64,000 nt of DNA from Dipteronia dyeriana (taxonomy: Eukaryota > Streptophyta > Magnoliopsida > Sapindales > Sapindaceae). Location: positions 31,318,405 through 31,382,404 of the forward strand of contig CM065301.1 in the NCBI GenBank assembly GCA_032871835.1, given 5' to 3'. A program made the translations under genes and the position numbers. The notes below the pieces were generated by a model. The model searched no databases. It had not been told where the DNA came from and saw only the letters and a program-made list of their open reading frames with translations. Positions 9,521-21,909 of this stretch are shown piece by piece. Each line of letters begins with the position of its first letter. Within the stretch, counting starts at the first letter, position 1.

Positions 9521-11131
9521 TGAAACAAATATTACGATGTGTAAAATTAATCTAGAGGGGGGGGGGGGTGAATAGATTTTAATTAACTTTTACCCAATTT
9601 TCGTTAAGATTCAAGTTGACAAAAATACCACTATCTAGTTGCAAAGATATTACAAGTGTAATAAATGCGGAAATAGTAAAAACACTTGAGATATACGTGG
9701 AAACCCTCCAAATGGGAAAAACCACGGGCTGATGAGTGCGCCACACTAGAACCTCGAATCCACTAATGATAAAGGAATTACAACCTAATCCCGGTTTAAT
9801 CCTCCACCACTACCTAATCCCGGTATAAGTGAACCTAGTTCATCATGCTTGTGCTTGAAGCTACCTACTCCCGGAAGCAACACAAGTCTTACTTCTCAAT
9901 GAAGAGATAAAATGTCCTAAGAGAATATATGATGATATTCAATGAACAAATAAGGCTAGGAAAGCCTATATGCTTATCTAGGATAATTAGATGACAATTA
10001 ATGCAATCCTAGATATCAAGTGCTAAATGACATGTTCAAATAGCTTAGCTAAGCATAGATCAAACAATCCTATGAAGCTATCACAATACAACACTCAATC
10101 ATGGCATCGCAACAATCTCTAATTTGTATCTAGAAATATTCTAAGAGAATACAATTAATTAAAGAGATGGTTTAGTAAGCAAAACACTTAACTTATAAGA
10201 AGATAGTGAAGAACTTACCAAACAAGATTTGATGAAGCAACCCTAACCATAGATGCACTCTAGATGAACTTAGATGATGCAAGGTGAAGATTTGATGCTC
10301 ATAGGAATGCTTTGAGTGATTAAAAATGAGTTCTTGGAAGTGTTTTTCCTTTGAAATGTGTTCTAAGGAAGAAATGTGATATTCTGAACTCATTCATGAC
10401 CTTAAGGCATTGAGTTATATATATATATATATATATATAAGATACAATCAAAGTGAGGTCGTTTAGAAAAAAACGTTCCAGCTTCCTCTGTGTGCACTGG
10501 TGACGTACGCTGGTCGAGCAGTGCACCACCAGCGCTCAGCCTATTTTTAAAACAGGCGTTGGTCGAGTGGCGCATCCCAGTAGCGCAACACAAGAGCAGA
10601 TTCTTTGGGAAGTTTGCACTGGTGAGGCTGCGCTAGAGGAGTAGCGCACCACCAGCGTACACCCATATTTTTTAGCTACGAGCGGGTGCAGCAGCGCATA
10701 TCAGTGGCGTATGACTAGCGGCGGTCCACTGTTAAAGTTGCGCTGGTGAGGTGCGCTGGTCGAGTAGCGCACAACCAGCGCAATGCCTATTTTTCCAACA
10801 CTCAAATGCACAAAACAATAAGTTCAAGAGTGATGAAATTGCATCCTATTTTAATGCCTAGCATGACATACAACTTTCATAGCAAGATGCAAATAGGTCA
10901 ACAAGAGTCATTTAAACTAAAATGCATACAAGAAAACACTCAACAAATAAGATCAAGAGTTATGTATGAATATGTGAGTGTGTGCAATTATCTCTTCAAA
11001 GTAAGTAAGCACAAGAATTTTACCTTTGATGCTTTTCCTCTTGAGGGCTTGAGAGCCTAAGCTACCCTTACATGAACCCCATCAATGTGGTTGTTCACGA
11101 AATGAGCCAATCGACAAATGAAGACTTTTCA
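9521..11131 (-). repeat. Element C 3' LTR (1611 bp)
   Basis: Runs from TGAAACAAATATTACG to GAAGACTTTTCA. It has a 12-G run at 9557-9568 (7 G in the other LTR), a TA run at 10417-10439 that could act as a TATA region on the minus strand, and a GC-rich patch at 10480-10790 built from GCGCTGGT, CGAGTAGCGC and ACCAGCGC motifs able to pair with one another. A polypurine tract complement (ATCTCCCCCTTTTGG) follows at 11132. The small ORFs within it are LTR shadows. Confidence 0.93.
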
Positions 11132-12378
11132 ATCTCCCCCTTTTGGCTATTTCGTGACAAAACTACCACTCACATTGATCATCACAAAACAAAATAGAAA
11201 AACACCGGGAAGATATTCTTTATTACAAAGAGATAAACATACAAAAAAAAAAACTTCAAGTCTTCAATCTCTTGTAGAACTATCAACCCTACACACAAGG
11301 CAATCACAAATACTCTTTCCAAACCAAGTGCAAGTGAGATGATCAAGTGAATATAAAACAAAAGCATTTGCATTTATAAATATGAGTATGATATCATGAA
11401 ATGCTCCCCTTCAACGGGTTACTTCCCCTACATGTAATCTCCGCTTCAAACAAGCAATGCTCCCCCTCAAAGCCAACACATGCTACTCCATGCTACTATG
11501 CGACTCCCCTAATATCACAATACTAGGTCAATGCTACTCCCTCTTTTTGTCATGATATAGACAAAGGAGAAGTCTACAACCGGGTCACTCAAGGCAAAGA
11601 AAGAAAAGAGAATACACGATTGTTGCATAATTGTATAAGCCACATTTATGCAATCACAATTGATAGAAGAGACACAAGGAGATTTATTTGAAAGACAATG
11701 TGTGAATAAAAAAAATCCTTTGCATACAAGACATGTTGCATTCAAGTCAAAAAACAATGGTATTTGGCAAAGCAAATGACAAAGGTTTCTAATATAATTC
11801 AAACCAATTTCACCATTTGTCATGAGAGAAGCAAGGATATAGAGTTATTATAAATATCAAGTTTTAAGGGCACTATATCCAACTTTATAAACTAAACATG
11901 GCATGAGCAACTTTGCACCCTATTTGATTTTTCCGGGAGGATACCCGTATGATAATAGCCATGTTCAACTAATAAAGAAAGAGAGACATGGATTAAACAT
12001 TTTAGTCTCACTAGCATTTTCACACAATGTGTTGCATTTAACAATTGCAATCATCAATTCATGCTTTAACATTTTTCATTAGCATGTCATTTAAGAATCA
12101 TCATGTCATGGAGATAATTATAGGTCATATAACATGTACTTCCAATGTATATCTCCTAGTCCAAAAATGCATGTTTGAACATAAATATAACATGGATTGT
12201 AATCAAAGCAATGTTCACACTTATTTAAGGAAATACAATATACTATAAGTGCAACCAAGATACTCAAGCAATTAATAAAGAGGCATAAACATATTTTTAA
12301 GAAAAAAATTGCATGCAACATATATACAATAGCTCTCTTTGCTTGAGTTCCCCATATGGGGTCAAAGACCACAACACA
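11132..12378 (-). other. Element C 3' untranslated region between pol and LTR
   Basis: About 1.25 kb with no convincing gene. The longest minus-strand ORF is 102 aa (11515-11823), with no domain I recognise and no clear membrane anchor, so I do not call it env-like. Short motifs such as TGCTCCCC and a purine tract beside the LTR occur also in the corresponding region of element D (35292-37399), which supports common ancestry of the two elements. Confidence 0.6.
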
Positions 12379-13508
12379 TCACTCCATTAAACAAATCCCA
12401 ATAGATCTACTAAGAGTCTTGAATCGAGTAGCATCTAAGGGTTTAGTAAATAGATCCGCTAGTTTATCATTTGTACCTACCTACTCAAGTACAATGCATT
12501 TGCTCTCAACTAGTTCTCTAATGAAATGTTGAAGGATGTCAATATGCTTAGTTCTAGAATGCTGAACCGGATTCTTTGAAATGTTAATTGCACTCATGTT
12601 ATCACAAAAGAGAGTAAGAGTACCTTAATTGAATCCATATTCGACTAGCATTTGCTTCATCCAAAGAAGTTGTGTGCATCCACTCCCAGCAGCAATGTAT
12701 TCGGCCTCAGCTGTGGACAAGGAAATCAAATTTTGTTTCTTACAAACCAAGAGACAAGGTTGTTCCTAAGGAAAAAGCAACCGTCCGATGTACTTTTCCT
12801 ATCATCGCAATTTCCTGCCCAATCTGCATCACTAAAGCTTACAATACAAGCATTAGTGTCAAAAGAGTACCAAATCCCATAGTTGGATGTCCCATTCACA
12901 TATCGAATGATTCTCTTAACAGAAGAGAGATGAGACTCCTTAGGATCCGCTTGGTACCTAGCACATACACCCACACTAAAGGAGATATCGGGCCTACTTG
13001 CAGTCAAATAGAGTAAGCTTCCAATCATGCCACGATATAAAGTTTGGTCCACACTTTTACCACTAGCATCCTTTCTTAGCTTCAAAGTGGTACTCATGGG
13101 TGTATCACAATGTTTGGCACTTTCAAGGCCAAATTTCTTCACTAGGTTTTTGGCATACTTAGCTTGAGATATAAAAATCCCATCATCCATTTGCTTAATT
13201 TGTAAACCTAGAAAGTAACTTAACTAACCAACAAGACTCATCTCAAATTCATGAGACATGACATCAACAAATTGTTGGACTTTGGTGTCATTTGTGGAGC
13301 CAAAAACTATATCATCAACATATATTTGAGCTATAAAGAGCTCATCCTTGTTTTTCTTGATAAATAGAGTCTTGTCAACACTACCTCTAGTGTAGCCACT
13401 ATCCATGAGAAATTGAGTGAGACGCTCATACCAAGCTCTAGGTGCTTGTTTCAACCCATACAAAGCTTTCTTGAGGTGATAGACATGATTAGGGTGGTGA
13501 GGATCCAC
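12379..13508 (-). pseudogene. Element C pol: RT C-terminal half and RNase H (broken)
   Basis: Continues pol after a frameshift near 13500. The RT palm carries YVDDIVFGS (about 13322-13300) after [21 protein letters not shown] stop near 13223 interrupts just before the LSYFLGLQI stretch. The RNase H part follows: PMSTTLKLRKD, LTASRPDISFSVG, the FSDADWAGN motif with its first catalytic aspartate, then a stop near 12725. Downstream codons match AEAEYIAAGSG, CDNMSAI and TKHIDI types of RNase H motif, and pol ends near 12379. This makes cDNA and removes template RNA in the particle. Stops and a frameshift mean it is not translatable as one protein now. Confidence 0.88.
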
Positions 13509-15802
13509 CCTTTGGGTTGCTCAACAAACACTTCCTCTTGCAAGAAACCATTGAGGAAGGCACTCTTAACATCCATTTGATAAAGTTTGAACTTGTGCAA
13601 ACAAGAAATGGATAGAAGAAGCCTAATGGACTCAATCCTAGCAACGGGAGCAAATGTCTCCTCAAAGTCAATACCCTTAATTTGAAAGTATCCTTGTGCA
13701 ACAAGCCTAGCCTTGTTTCTCACAATGTTGCCATCCTCATTGGATTTGTTCCTAAATATCCACTTTATGCCTATCACATTGGTGTTCTTAGGCCTAGGAA
13801 CTAAAGTCCAAACCTCATTCCTTTCAAATTGGTTAAGCTCTTCTTGCATGGCAAGAACCCAAAATTCATCTTTTAAGGCTTCATCAACCTTCTTGGGTTC
13901 TATTTGAGAGGTGTAGCAAGTGTAGATAATTAGATTAGCCATTTGATGCCTAGTCCTAACACCCTCACTAACCTCTCCAATGATGTCATCTTTGTCATGG
14001 AGTTTTCTAACCCATGGAGCAGGTTCTTTTGAGTTCAAGAGAGGAATCCTATCAATAGGTTGTGTTATGTCATCACCAATGTTAGTCTTTTCAACATTAG
14101 AAACATCAACAACCTTCTCCAAAGGGGAGTCATCAACTAGATCTACCTCCTCCTTATGGTCATTAGACTTAAGCCTAGTATCATCAATGACAACATTAGA
14201 TGATTCCATTACGGTCCTAGTTCTTAGATTAAAAACTCTATCGGCTCTACTATTCAAGGCATAGCCAATGAAGATACCCTCATCACTCTTAGCATCAAAT
14301 TTGCCAAGTTGATCACGGTCATTCAAAATGTAGCATTTTCGTCCAAAAGTGTGGAAGTAGCTAACATTTGGCTTCCTACCTTTCCATAACTCATAGGAGG
14401 TTTGCTTAGTGTAAGGCCTAAGAAAAACTCTATTGCCTATGTAGCATGCTGTATTGACGGCTTCGGCCCAAAGATTCCTAGGGACATTGTTGCTAAGCAA
14501 CATCACACGGACCATTTCTTGAAGAACCCTATTCTTCCTCTCAACAACTTCATTTTGTTGAGGTGTCATAGGAGCCGAAAACTCATGAGAAATGCCTAGA
14601 CTATTGCAAAAGTTTTCAAAATGGGCATTCTCAAATTCCTTCCCATGGTCACTCCTAATTCTCTTAATGCTTTTAATCTTGGAGTTCATTTCATTTTGAA
14701 TTTTAGAGCAAAGAATTTTAAACTTATCAAAAGTTTCAGATTTTTCTCTAAGGAAGTAAGTCAATGTGTACCTAGAGAAGTCATCTACACACACAAAAAT
14801 GTATCTCTTTCCACCTAAACTCTCGGTTTTTATAGGACCCATAAGATCCATGTGGAGAAGCTCTAGAGGTTCTTTTGTGGTTATATACTTGCCCTTTTTG
14901 TGCATACTTTTGGTTTGCTTCCCTTTTTGGCAAGGTCCACAAACACCATTAACCTTTTTCCCAAGCTTGGGAAGGCTTCGCACAACATTGAACTTATCTA
15001 AGAGTCTTAAATCCCTAAAGTTCATGTGACCAAGTCTTTCATGCCATAACTCTATTTGTTCATCCTTGGACACATTACAAGACACACTCCTAGCCTCAAG
15101 ACAATAGCAATTGTCACTAGACCTTATACCTTTTAACAAGGTTTGTCCATTAGGCAATAGGATAGAACAATCTTTTTTCCTAAACAAGATGGAGAGTCCA
15201 TCATAACTAAGATGTGAAATGCTTATCAAATTGGCTTTTAGGCCATCAATATACAAAGCATTGGACAAGTAGGGTAATCCGGGAATGGAAATGATTCCCT
15301 TTCCCTTGACCTTCTTTTTGGATCCATCACCAAAAGTAACATTTCCTCCCTCCTCCATCGCAAGAGTCTCAAAGAAACTCTTATTTCCAGTCATGTGCCT
15401 AGAGCACCCACTATCCAAATACCAAAAATCACAAGAATGAGCTTTCAAAGCAATTTGAGCAACATGGCAAATGTGTTCATCTTTTCTAATCCACCTAGGT
15501 GCAATATTTTTCTTCCTAGTGGTCATTGGTACATGGGTTCTAAATGTCATAGGATCATGCAAAGGTGTTCCACTTTTCCTAGTGACATGCATCATGGCTC
15601 TAGGTTTCTTAGGATCATGCATCATGGCTCTAGATGTCCTAGGATCATGCTTTATGGCTCTAGCCTTTTTCTTTTCTATCATGCTTTCAATCTTACACAA
15701 ATTGATATACCTAAAGCAATTTGGTCTAATGTGACCATCAATACCACAAAAATGACATACAGGTAAAAAGTTAGAAATTATACCATATCCTTGAGGATGC
15801 AT
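13451..15802 (-). CDS. Element C pol: zinc knuckle, protease, integrase, RT N-terminal half
   Basis: A 783-aa open frame. A CCHC knuckle lies at residues 16-29 ([14 protein letters not shown]). A short HDP-rich repeat follows (residues 52-90), then the aspartic protease site [13 protein letters not shown] (Asp130). The GAG-preINT/integrase zinc finger has His254, His259, Cys288 and Cys291. The integrase catalytic triad is visible as Asp319, Asp385 and Glu421 with the usual 35-residue gap ([12 protein letters not shown]; the more common residue after N is G). RT begins near residue 650 ([10 protein letters not shown]) and runs through [10 protein letters not shown]. The frame is lost at [10 protein letters not shown], where the RT continues in another frame from 13508. 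The true start lies upstream across a stop near 15820, since pol is normally fused to gag. Confidence 0.9.
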   Translation of the reverse strand: MHPQGYGIISNFLPVCHFCGIDGHIRPNCFRYINLCKIESMIEKKKARAIKHDPRTSRAMMHDPKKPRAMMHVTRKSGTPLHDPMTFRTHVPMTTRKKNIAPRWIRKDEHICHVAQIALKAHSCDFWYLDSGCSRHMTGNKSFFETLAMEEGGNVTFGDGSKKKVKGKGIISIPGLPYLSNALYIDGLKANLISISHLSYDGLSILFRKKDCSILLPNGQTLLKGIRSSDNCYCLEARSVSCNVSKDEQIELWHERLGHMNFRDLRLLDKFNVVRSLPKLGKKVNGVCGPCQKGKQTKSMHKKGKYITTKEPLELLHMDLMGPIKTESLGGKRYIFVCVDDFSRYTLTYFLREKSETFDKFKILCSKIQNEMNSKIKSIKRIRSDHGKEFENAHFENFCNSLGISHEFSAPMTPQQNEVVERKNRVLQEMVRVMLLSNNVPRNLWAEAVNTACYIGNRVFLRPYTKQTSYELWKGRKPNVSYFHTFGRKCYILNDRDQLGKFDAKSDEGIFIGYALNSRADRVFNLRTRTVMESSNVVIDDTRLKSNDHKEEVDLVDDSPLEKVVDVSNVEKTNIGDDITQPIDRIPLLNSKEPAPWVRKLHDKDDIIGEVSEGVRTRHQMANLIIYTCYTSQIEPKKVDEALKDEFWVLAMQEELNQFERNEVWTLVPRPKNTNVIGIKWIFRNKSNEDGNIVRNKARLVAQGYFQIKGIDFEETFAPVARIESIRLLLSISCLHKFKLYQMDVKSAFLNGFLQEEVFVEQPKGWILTTLIMSITSRKLCMG

Positions 15803-15826
15803 TGGAGCCTTCCCATGTATTTATGG

Positions 15827-16414
15827 TTATCTTGCTTGTTGTTGAGGAGCTTTCCTTCTTTGTTGTTGAGCAAGACTTGATTGCTTCCTTGGTTGAGCTT
15901 GCATGATAGGAGTCTTCACTTTGTGAGCTTTTGGTTGATGGAGGTTAACTTGAGGAGCCCTTATAGGATGAGCTTGAGGTGGGCTTCTTGGTGTCACCTT
16001 CACTTGAGCACTATTTGAACACTCTCCTAGATCAAGCTTCTTCCTAGGAGTTTGATGAGAAGAAGACCCATTGAAGTTCATGCTTATTACAAAAATGGTC
16101 TTGCTTGGAGTGGAGGGCATGTTGTCATCTTCAAACCCAAGCCCCTTCTTGTCACTTGGCCTTTTTCCAACATCTAGCATATGGTCAAGTTTCTTGGTGC
16201 TTGAGTTCATCTTGGCCAACAACTCTCTAGCAACTTCAAGCTCTTTCTTCAACCCTTTTTCACTCCTCTTAGATCTTTCCAACTCCTCATTTAGCTGGTC
16301 AACTTGAGTTGAAAGATCTAGATTTTCTTCTTTTAATCTCTTGATCTCATTTTTGTTTTTTAATATTGAGCTCTCAAACTTGGCCATGTAGTCCTTGAGA
16401 TCCATCCTATCCAC
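15827..16414 (-). CDS. Element C gag-pol linker with coiled coil
   Basis: A 195-aa open segment between the gag knuckle and pol. Residues 1-90 are charged and heptad-like (NEIKRLKEENLDLSTQVDQL), predicting a coiled coil. The marker GKRPSDKKGLGF follows, conserved in elements D (GKHPSDKRGLGY) and E. The C-terminal third is basic and Q/P-rich. It is probably part of the gag-pol polyprotein rather than a separate gene. Stop codons separate it from gag (near 16440-16545) and from pol (near 15825). Function unknown; such linkers are seen in SIRE-type copia elements. Confidence 0.7.
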   Translation of the reverse strand: MDRMDLKDYMAKFESSILKNKNEIKRLKEENLDLSTQVDQLNEELERSKRSEKGLKKELEVARELLAKMNSSTKKLDHMLDVGKRPSDKKGLGFEDDNMPSTPSKTIFVISMNFNGSSSHQTPRKKLDLGECSNSAQVKVTPRSPPQAHPIRAPQVNLHQPKAHKVKTPIMQAQPRKQSSLAQQQRRKAPQQQAR

Positions 16415-16544
16415 ACTTCCATTTGTGGTTTGTGATGAAGATCCATAATCACTTGAGTAGTCTTTCTATTGACTATCATTTTCTTCTTCACTAGAATCTT
16501 TGCTCCTAAGAGAGGATGTAAATGCTATGAAGTTAGCCATGAGT

Positions 16545-17564
16545 TCTTAATCATCCGAAGACTCATCTCCTTCATTAGAGTCATCACTTTCATTCCATGT
16601 GGCAGCCATCACTTTTCCCTTCTTCTTGTTCTTGTGATTTGCACATTCCGGGGCAAAGTGACACATTCCACCACATTCATAGCATTGGACTCCTTTCTTC
16701 TCGGTCTTATCTTGCCTAGGCTCAAACTTCTTAAAGGGAGCCTTTTTCTTCAAGTCTTGACCCTTGGATCCAAAGCCTTTCTTCTCGGACTTGTAGAATT
16801 TCTTGAACTTCCTCATTAGCAAGGCCATCTCTTCATCCGAGTCATCACCTTCCTTCTTCTATACTTTGGAGGCTTTCAAAGCAATATCTTTTTTTTGATG
16901 GTGTGGGGTTAGGAAATTTCCTAGATTCATATGCTAGAAGCCTCCCAATCACTTCACTTGGCTTCATGTCCTCGTAACCACTATTTTTTTCCAAAGCCGT
17001 CACCTTGGACTCAAACCTATCGGGTAGAGATCTCATAATCTTATGCTTGATCTTTCTATCCGAATAAGGATCACCAAGTTGATGACTTTGGTTCAAAATG
17101 TCCATCAACCTTATTTCAAAATCATTGAAGCACTCGTTCTCATCCATCTTGAGCAATTTGAATTGCGTTTGGAGAACTTGAAGCTTTGATTCCTTAACCA
17201 CATCGGTTCCCTCATGTGCAACTTCTAGAATGTCCCATGCTTCCTTAACTATCCTACTGTTTTGAACCAACTTGTATTGGTTATCATCCATTGCACAAAT
17301 GATCGCATGCATTGCCTTCCTATTCCACTTTGAAGCAAAAAACTCTTGTGCATTCCACTGAGCCTTTGGTTTGAGTACATCATCTCTTACATCCGCGGGA
17401 GTCATCATGGGTGGAGTGTACCCATCTTCAACTGCCATACATGCCCTGTCATGAATTTGGCATATGTACGACTCCATCTTTCCTTTCCAAGAGGCATAAT
17501 TCAACCCGGTGAGGAGTGGAGGTCTAGTGCTGGAAGCTTCCTCATTGCCACCGTTTCCACTCAT
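16545..17564 (-). pseudogene. Element C gag (frameshifted)
   Basis: The start is taken at MSGNGGNEEASS (17564) rather than the upstream in-frame ATG at 17594, because element E begins at the matching MSGKGGNEAASS. The N-terminal part holds the copia gag core: LNYASWKGKMESYIC, KWNRKAMHAI, EAWDILEVAHEGTD, LDRFESKVTALE-type helices, ending at YESRKFP. A frameshift near 16850-16880 separates this from MALLMRKFKKFYKSEKKGFG and the CCHC knuckle CYECGGMCHFAPEC, where the usual GH is CH but the metal ligands remain. Gag forms the virus-like particle that packages element RNA. Confidence 0.88.
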
Positions 17565-17676
17565 AGTGTTTATGAATGAATGATATGAATGCAAGTGTAT
17601 GAATGGTCAACATAGACAAACAAAATGCAATACATACCAAAATGAGCAAGGATCACCTATTTATGTCTAGGAACCT

Positions 17677-17690
17677 GCTCTGATACCAAT
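17677..17690 (-). promoter_or_regulatory. Element C primer binding site (initiator Met tRNA)
   Basis: The minus strand reads ATTGGTATCAGAGC directly after the LTR end TCA, the standard complement of the 3' end of plant initiator methionine tRNA. Confidence 0.95.
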
Positions 17691-19288
17691 TGAAACAAAT
17701 ATTACGGTGTGTAAAATTAATCTAGAGGGGGGGTGAATAGATTTTAATTTACTTTTACCCAATTTTCGTTAAGAGTCAAGTTGACAAAAATACCCCTATT
17801 TAGTTGCAAAGATATTACAAGTGTAATAAATGCGGAAATAGTAAAAACACTTGAGATATACGTGGAAACCCTCCAAATGGGAAAAACCACGGGCTGATGA
17901 GTGCACCACACTAGAACCTCGAATCCACTAATGATAAAGGAATTACAACCTAATCCCGGTTTAATCCTCCACCACTACCTAATCCTGGTATAAGTGAACC
18001 TAGTTTATCATGCTTGTGCTTGAAGCTACCTACTCCCAGAAGCAACACAAGTCTTACTTCTCAATGAAGAGATAAAATGTCCTAAGAGAATATATGATGA
18101 TATTCAATGAACAAATAAGGCTAGGAAAGCCTATATGCTTATCTAGGATAATTAGATGACAATTAATGCAATCCTAGATATCAAGTGCTAAATGACATGT
18201 TCAAATAGCTTAGCTAGCATAGATTAAACAATCCTATGAAGCTATCACAATACAACACTCAATCATGGCATCATAACAATCTCTAATTTGTATCTAGAAA
18301 TATTCTAAGAGAATACAATTAATTAAAGAGATAGCTTAGTAAGCAAAACACTTAACTTGTAAGAAGATAGTGAAGAACTTATCAAACAAGATGTGATGAA
18401 GCAACCCTAACCATAGATGCACTCTAGATGAACTTAGATGATGCAAGATGAAGATTTGATGGTCATGGGAATGCTTTGAGTGATTAAAAATGAGTTCTTG
18501 GAAGTGTTTTTCCTTTGAAATGTGCTCTAAGGAAGAAATGTGATATTCTGAACTCATTCACGACCTTAAGGCATTGAGTTATATATATATATATATAAGA
18601 TCCAATCAAAGTGAGGTCGTTTTGAAAAAAATGTTCCAGCTTCCTCTGCGTGTGCTGGTGATGTGCGCTGGTCGAGCAGCGTACCATCAGCGCTCAGCCT
18701 ATTTTTAAAACAGGCGCTGGTAGAGTGGCGCATCCCTGTAGCGCAACACAAGCGCAAATTTTTTGGGAAGTTTGCACTGGTGAGGCTATGCTAGATGAGT
18801 AGCGCACCACCAGCGTACACTCATATTTTTCAGCTACGCGCAGGTGTAGCAGGGCAGATCAGTGGCGCACAACTAGTGGCGGTCACCTGTGAAAGTTGCA
18901 CTCGTTAGGTGCGATGGTCGAGTAACGCACCACCAGCACAATGCCTATTTTTCCAACACTCAAATGCACAAACAATAAGTTCAAGAGTGATGAAATTGTA
19001 TCATATTTTAATACCTAGCATGACATACAACTTTCATAGCAAGATGCAAATAGGTCAACAAGAGTCATTTTAACTAAAATGCGTACAAGAAAACACTCAA
19101 CAAATAAGATCAAGAGTTATGCATGAATATGTGAGTGTGTGCAATTATCTCTTCAAAGTAAGTAAGCACAAGAATTTTACCTTTGATGCTTCTCCTCTTG
19201 AGGTCTTGAGAGCCTAAGCTACCCTTACATGAACCTCATCAATGTGGTTGTTCACGAAATGAGCCAATCAACAAATGAAGACTTTTCA
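17691..19288 (-). repeat. Element C 5' LTR (1598 bp)
   Basis: Matches 9521-11131 along its whole length, with scattered substitutions and small indels: a shorter G run (7 versus 12), a shorter TA run at 18582-18597, and TAACCATAGATGCACTC conserved in both. It ends GAAGACTTTTCA and is followed by the AGAGG target duplication at 19289-19293. Confidence 0.93.
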
Positions 19289-19293
19289 AGAGG

Positions 19294-21909
19294 GATGTTG
19301 AAGTGGAGTTTATTGCATCACGTATCCCCTTTTCTCTTGATCGCCCGAGTAGATTCAATACCGAGCCGAATGTGGTCGGGGAAGACAAGATCATGAAGTA
19401 TCGTGCTCGATTTGACCTGGATGACTCAGTTACAATATCTTTTACTAGTGATGGAGCTACATGGAACCCTCCTCCTGGCATGGTGGCGATTTATGGGTCC
19501 ATGCTCTGTTGTGGTATAACTCTTCCTCTCCAGCCGTTCATTGCTTGGTTTCTGTCCAAAGCAGAGATTGCTCCAGCCCAACTTGCCCCCGAATAGCTAT
19601 AAGATTTTAATGTGCATGTGGCATATGTGGAGCCGGATGAACCTGTCGCCACCTTCTTCGAGTGAAATCAGGCACTTTTATACACCAAGGCACTCTAATC
19701 AGACATGAACTTATTTTTTTATGTCCAATCCGCCAGATTGCTGGGTCCCTGAGGGAACAAAAGTGAACCGGGGAGTTGAAACTTCTTTTGATGCCAAAAA
19801 AAGAGGCTTCATATGGTGGTTTCCTACGTCGAACAAGCATTGGAAGAATAGTTGGTTCTTTCCCAGAGGGAACTTGGGACTTGAGGTTACTCTCTCGACC
19901 GGGAAGAATCAGATAGTGCTAAAGGTTTCCTATTTTTTATGTTCTCCTGAAGCATTGAATAAGAAAAAACTCATCTTCACTGATTCTGAGCTGACTAGAC
20001 TTGCTTGGGCTGCAGTGCGTACTCTAGAAAAGAGGAGCAAATCTTATCTTTTTAGTGAGAAGAAGATGATAGAGCTAGGCTTTTTAGTCAGATTTCAGGC
20101 TATAGCAGGCGATGTAAGTATAATTCTTTTTTTCTTCTATTTCACATCTATATTACTATTTCTGACTTGGTTCTTATTTGTCTTGTGTTTAGTGTATGGC
20201 TCGGACATCGTCTGTAACCTTTAAGCTCACCAGGTGAAATTGATCCTTCAGACGAGCCAAAAAGAAGCTTCTCGCCAGAGCAAAGAAGGGATTGCTCCTC
20301 CTGACGTTAAGTCCGATGAAGACTTTGATGAAGATGATGAGCAAATACCGAAGCAATTCCCTGAGGATGTCGTTCAGCCAATTATGGGGGAGTCAAGCGA
20401 TCCGAGTGGCCCGATTGAAACTGCCAATGCCCAAAGGTTTCCTAAGGATGAAGGCGGGCAAGGAGATTTTCTTAGCGAAGTGTCTGATGTGCTGAAGTCC
20501 CTGATTGATGAGGTTTTTGCTGAACAGTTTGCTGTCAGTGATAGAGATAGAGCTGGAAAACCTTCAGACAAACAAGTAAATCATGATCCTGGTTTCTTCA
20601 AATCTTTTCTTGATGTTGATGATCAGGATGATCCCACAACTGATCTCAACTTCCATCGTACTCGGGATGAGAAAAAAAAGATGGCTGACTCTCCTATTCG
20701 TCCTCATAAAGTCCATCTGGTGGTATCGTTTAACGAATCAAGTGATGAAGATACCAAGGTTGGAGTTTCTCCAAGCGTTCAAGTTGAAGCGTCCGTGGGA
20801 AAAACGGAAACTTTAAACCTTAATAGGAATTCTTTTCCTTCTGAGGCTGAAGACATTAGGGTGACCCTTCTTATTCCACTCTACAGGAAATGCTATGGGC
20901 AATGTCTTCTGGTCGGGTCTTCATTAGGGATGACCATTGGAGCCGTTTCAAGGATGGTTCCCCACTCGTCTTGAAAATAGTTTCAATAGTGCCTTTTATG
21001 TAAGTCCCTTATCTTAACTGTTTACCTTAATGCCTGTCAAATTTTTAACTCAACCTTTCTTGCTGGTGGTTACTGAGTTTTCTGAGTTGGTTTAGACGTA
21101 AAAACATCAAGCCGATCGGATAAGGCGTCTTGAAGCTCAGTTAAAGGAGAGTGAGGATAGCCGTTCTCGGGTTTATACGGCTTATCAAAGGGAGGTGAGC
21201 TCTGCCCAGGTGTTTGCCGACCACTATTTGGCTAAGAAAGTGGAGGCTGAGGAGAAAGAGAGAAGATTGTGTCCCTCCAAAATTTACTGTCTATTACTCA
21301 TGAGTCATTGCTCAAGGCTGAACAAGAGGCTGATTAAGCCAGATCATCTTACGAGCAGAAAATCGAAGATTTGGAGCGCCAAGCCTTTTTTGTCGAATCT
21401 CTTTCAAAAAAGGCTAGGCTGGAACTTGAGGTCCAAGGGGTTGACCACTTCAAAAGGTCTCCCGCTTATGATGCCTTGCTTCTTCAGGAATTTCAGTTGG
21501 GCCGGTCTCGGCTAGTGAATTTTTCAAGGTCAAAAATCGGGCAACTGATAAAGCTCGAACCAACCGGGAGTTGTCGATTAAGAACCACGTGGACCGGTCC
21601 TTAGAATCTCTTCGAACTCAAATGAAGGAATCACAAGCTTACTGTCGTAGTCGAGGCAAAAAGCCTCATCCTATGCATTTAGAGGTCCCGTCTGAGCATT
21701 CTCTCTCGACCTTCTATGCCAGTCAAGAGTCTGGTGTGGATGGTTCGTCACTTGATGTTGGCCCGGCCCATGGAGCAGACTATAATGAGTGGATGGATGA
21801 CTTGGTTGACACAATCACTTGGCATTCGAATGAAAGCCTCATTCATGAGTATGAGATGGTGCATGACCCGAGTATGGGCAAGGGTTCCAAACCGTCGTCT
21901 CAGCCTTAG
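19294..21909 (+). pseudogene. Antisense extra ORF of element A, remainder, with two intron-like gaps
   Basis: Continues the 9197-9515 gene beyond element C. Exon-like part 1 (19294-20113) has the Transposase_28-like core GMVAIYGSMLCCG, TLPLQPFIAWFL and APAQLAPE, then a stop/frameshift at about 19596, and continues as KVNRGVETSFDAKKRGFIWW and AVRTLEKRSKSYLFSEKK. A gap of 79 bp with GTAAGT...TTTAG ends (20114-20192) matches a 77-bp gap in element B. Part 2 (20193-20999) is acidic, with DDPTTDLNFHRTRDEKKK. A second gap (21000-21095, GTAAGT...GTTTAG) follows. Part 3 encodes a coiled coil and the ELEVQGVDHFKRSPAYDALL block, ending at 21909 after KGSKPSSQP. Several frameshifts remain. Function unknown. 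Confidence 0.75.

Larger units (their letters stand above)
9521..19288 (-). mobile_element. Element C: Ty1/copia LTR retrotransposon, SIRE/Maximus-like, nearly complete
   Basis: A 9768-bp minus-strand copia element with LTRs of 1611 bp (9521-11131) and 1598 bp (17691-19288). Both are bounded by TG...CA, and the element is flanked by the perfect 5-bp duplication AGAGG (9516-9520 and 19289-19293). The primer site is TGGTATCAGAGC (initiator Met tRNA). Domain order on the minus strand is gag, coiled-coil linker, zinc knuckle, protease, integrase, RT, RNase H: copia order. Long LTRs, an extended linker with a second zinc knuckle and a long 3' untranslated stretch point to the SIRE/Maximus lineage by family resemblance. 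The LTRs look about 95% or more alike by eye, so insertion is fairly recent. Confidence 0.93.

Noticed and set aside
11515..11823. Possible env-like ORF downstream of element C pol
   Set aside because: Only 102 aa, no signal peptide or anchor pattern, no counterpart in D or E; SIRE-type env-like genes are much longer.
13713..15766. Several plus-strand ORFs of 64-123 aa opposite element C pol
   Set aside because: Shadows of the pol coding strand; no independent features.
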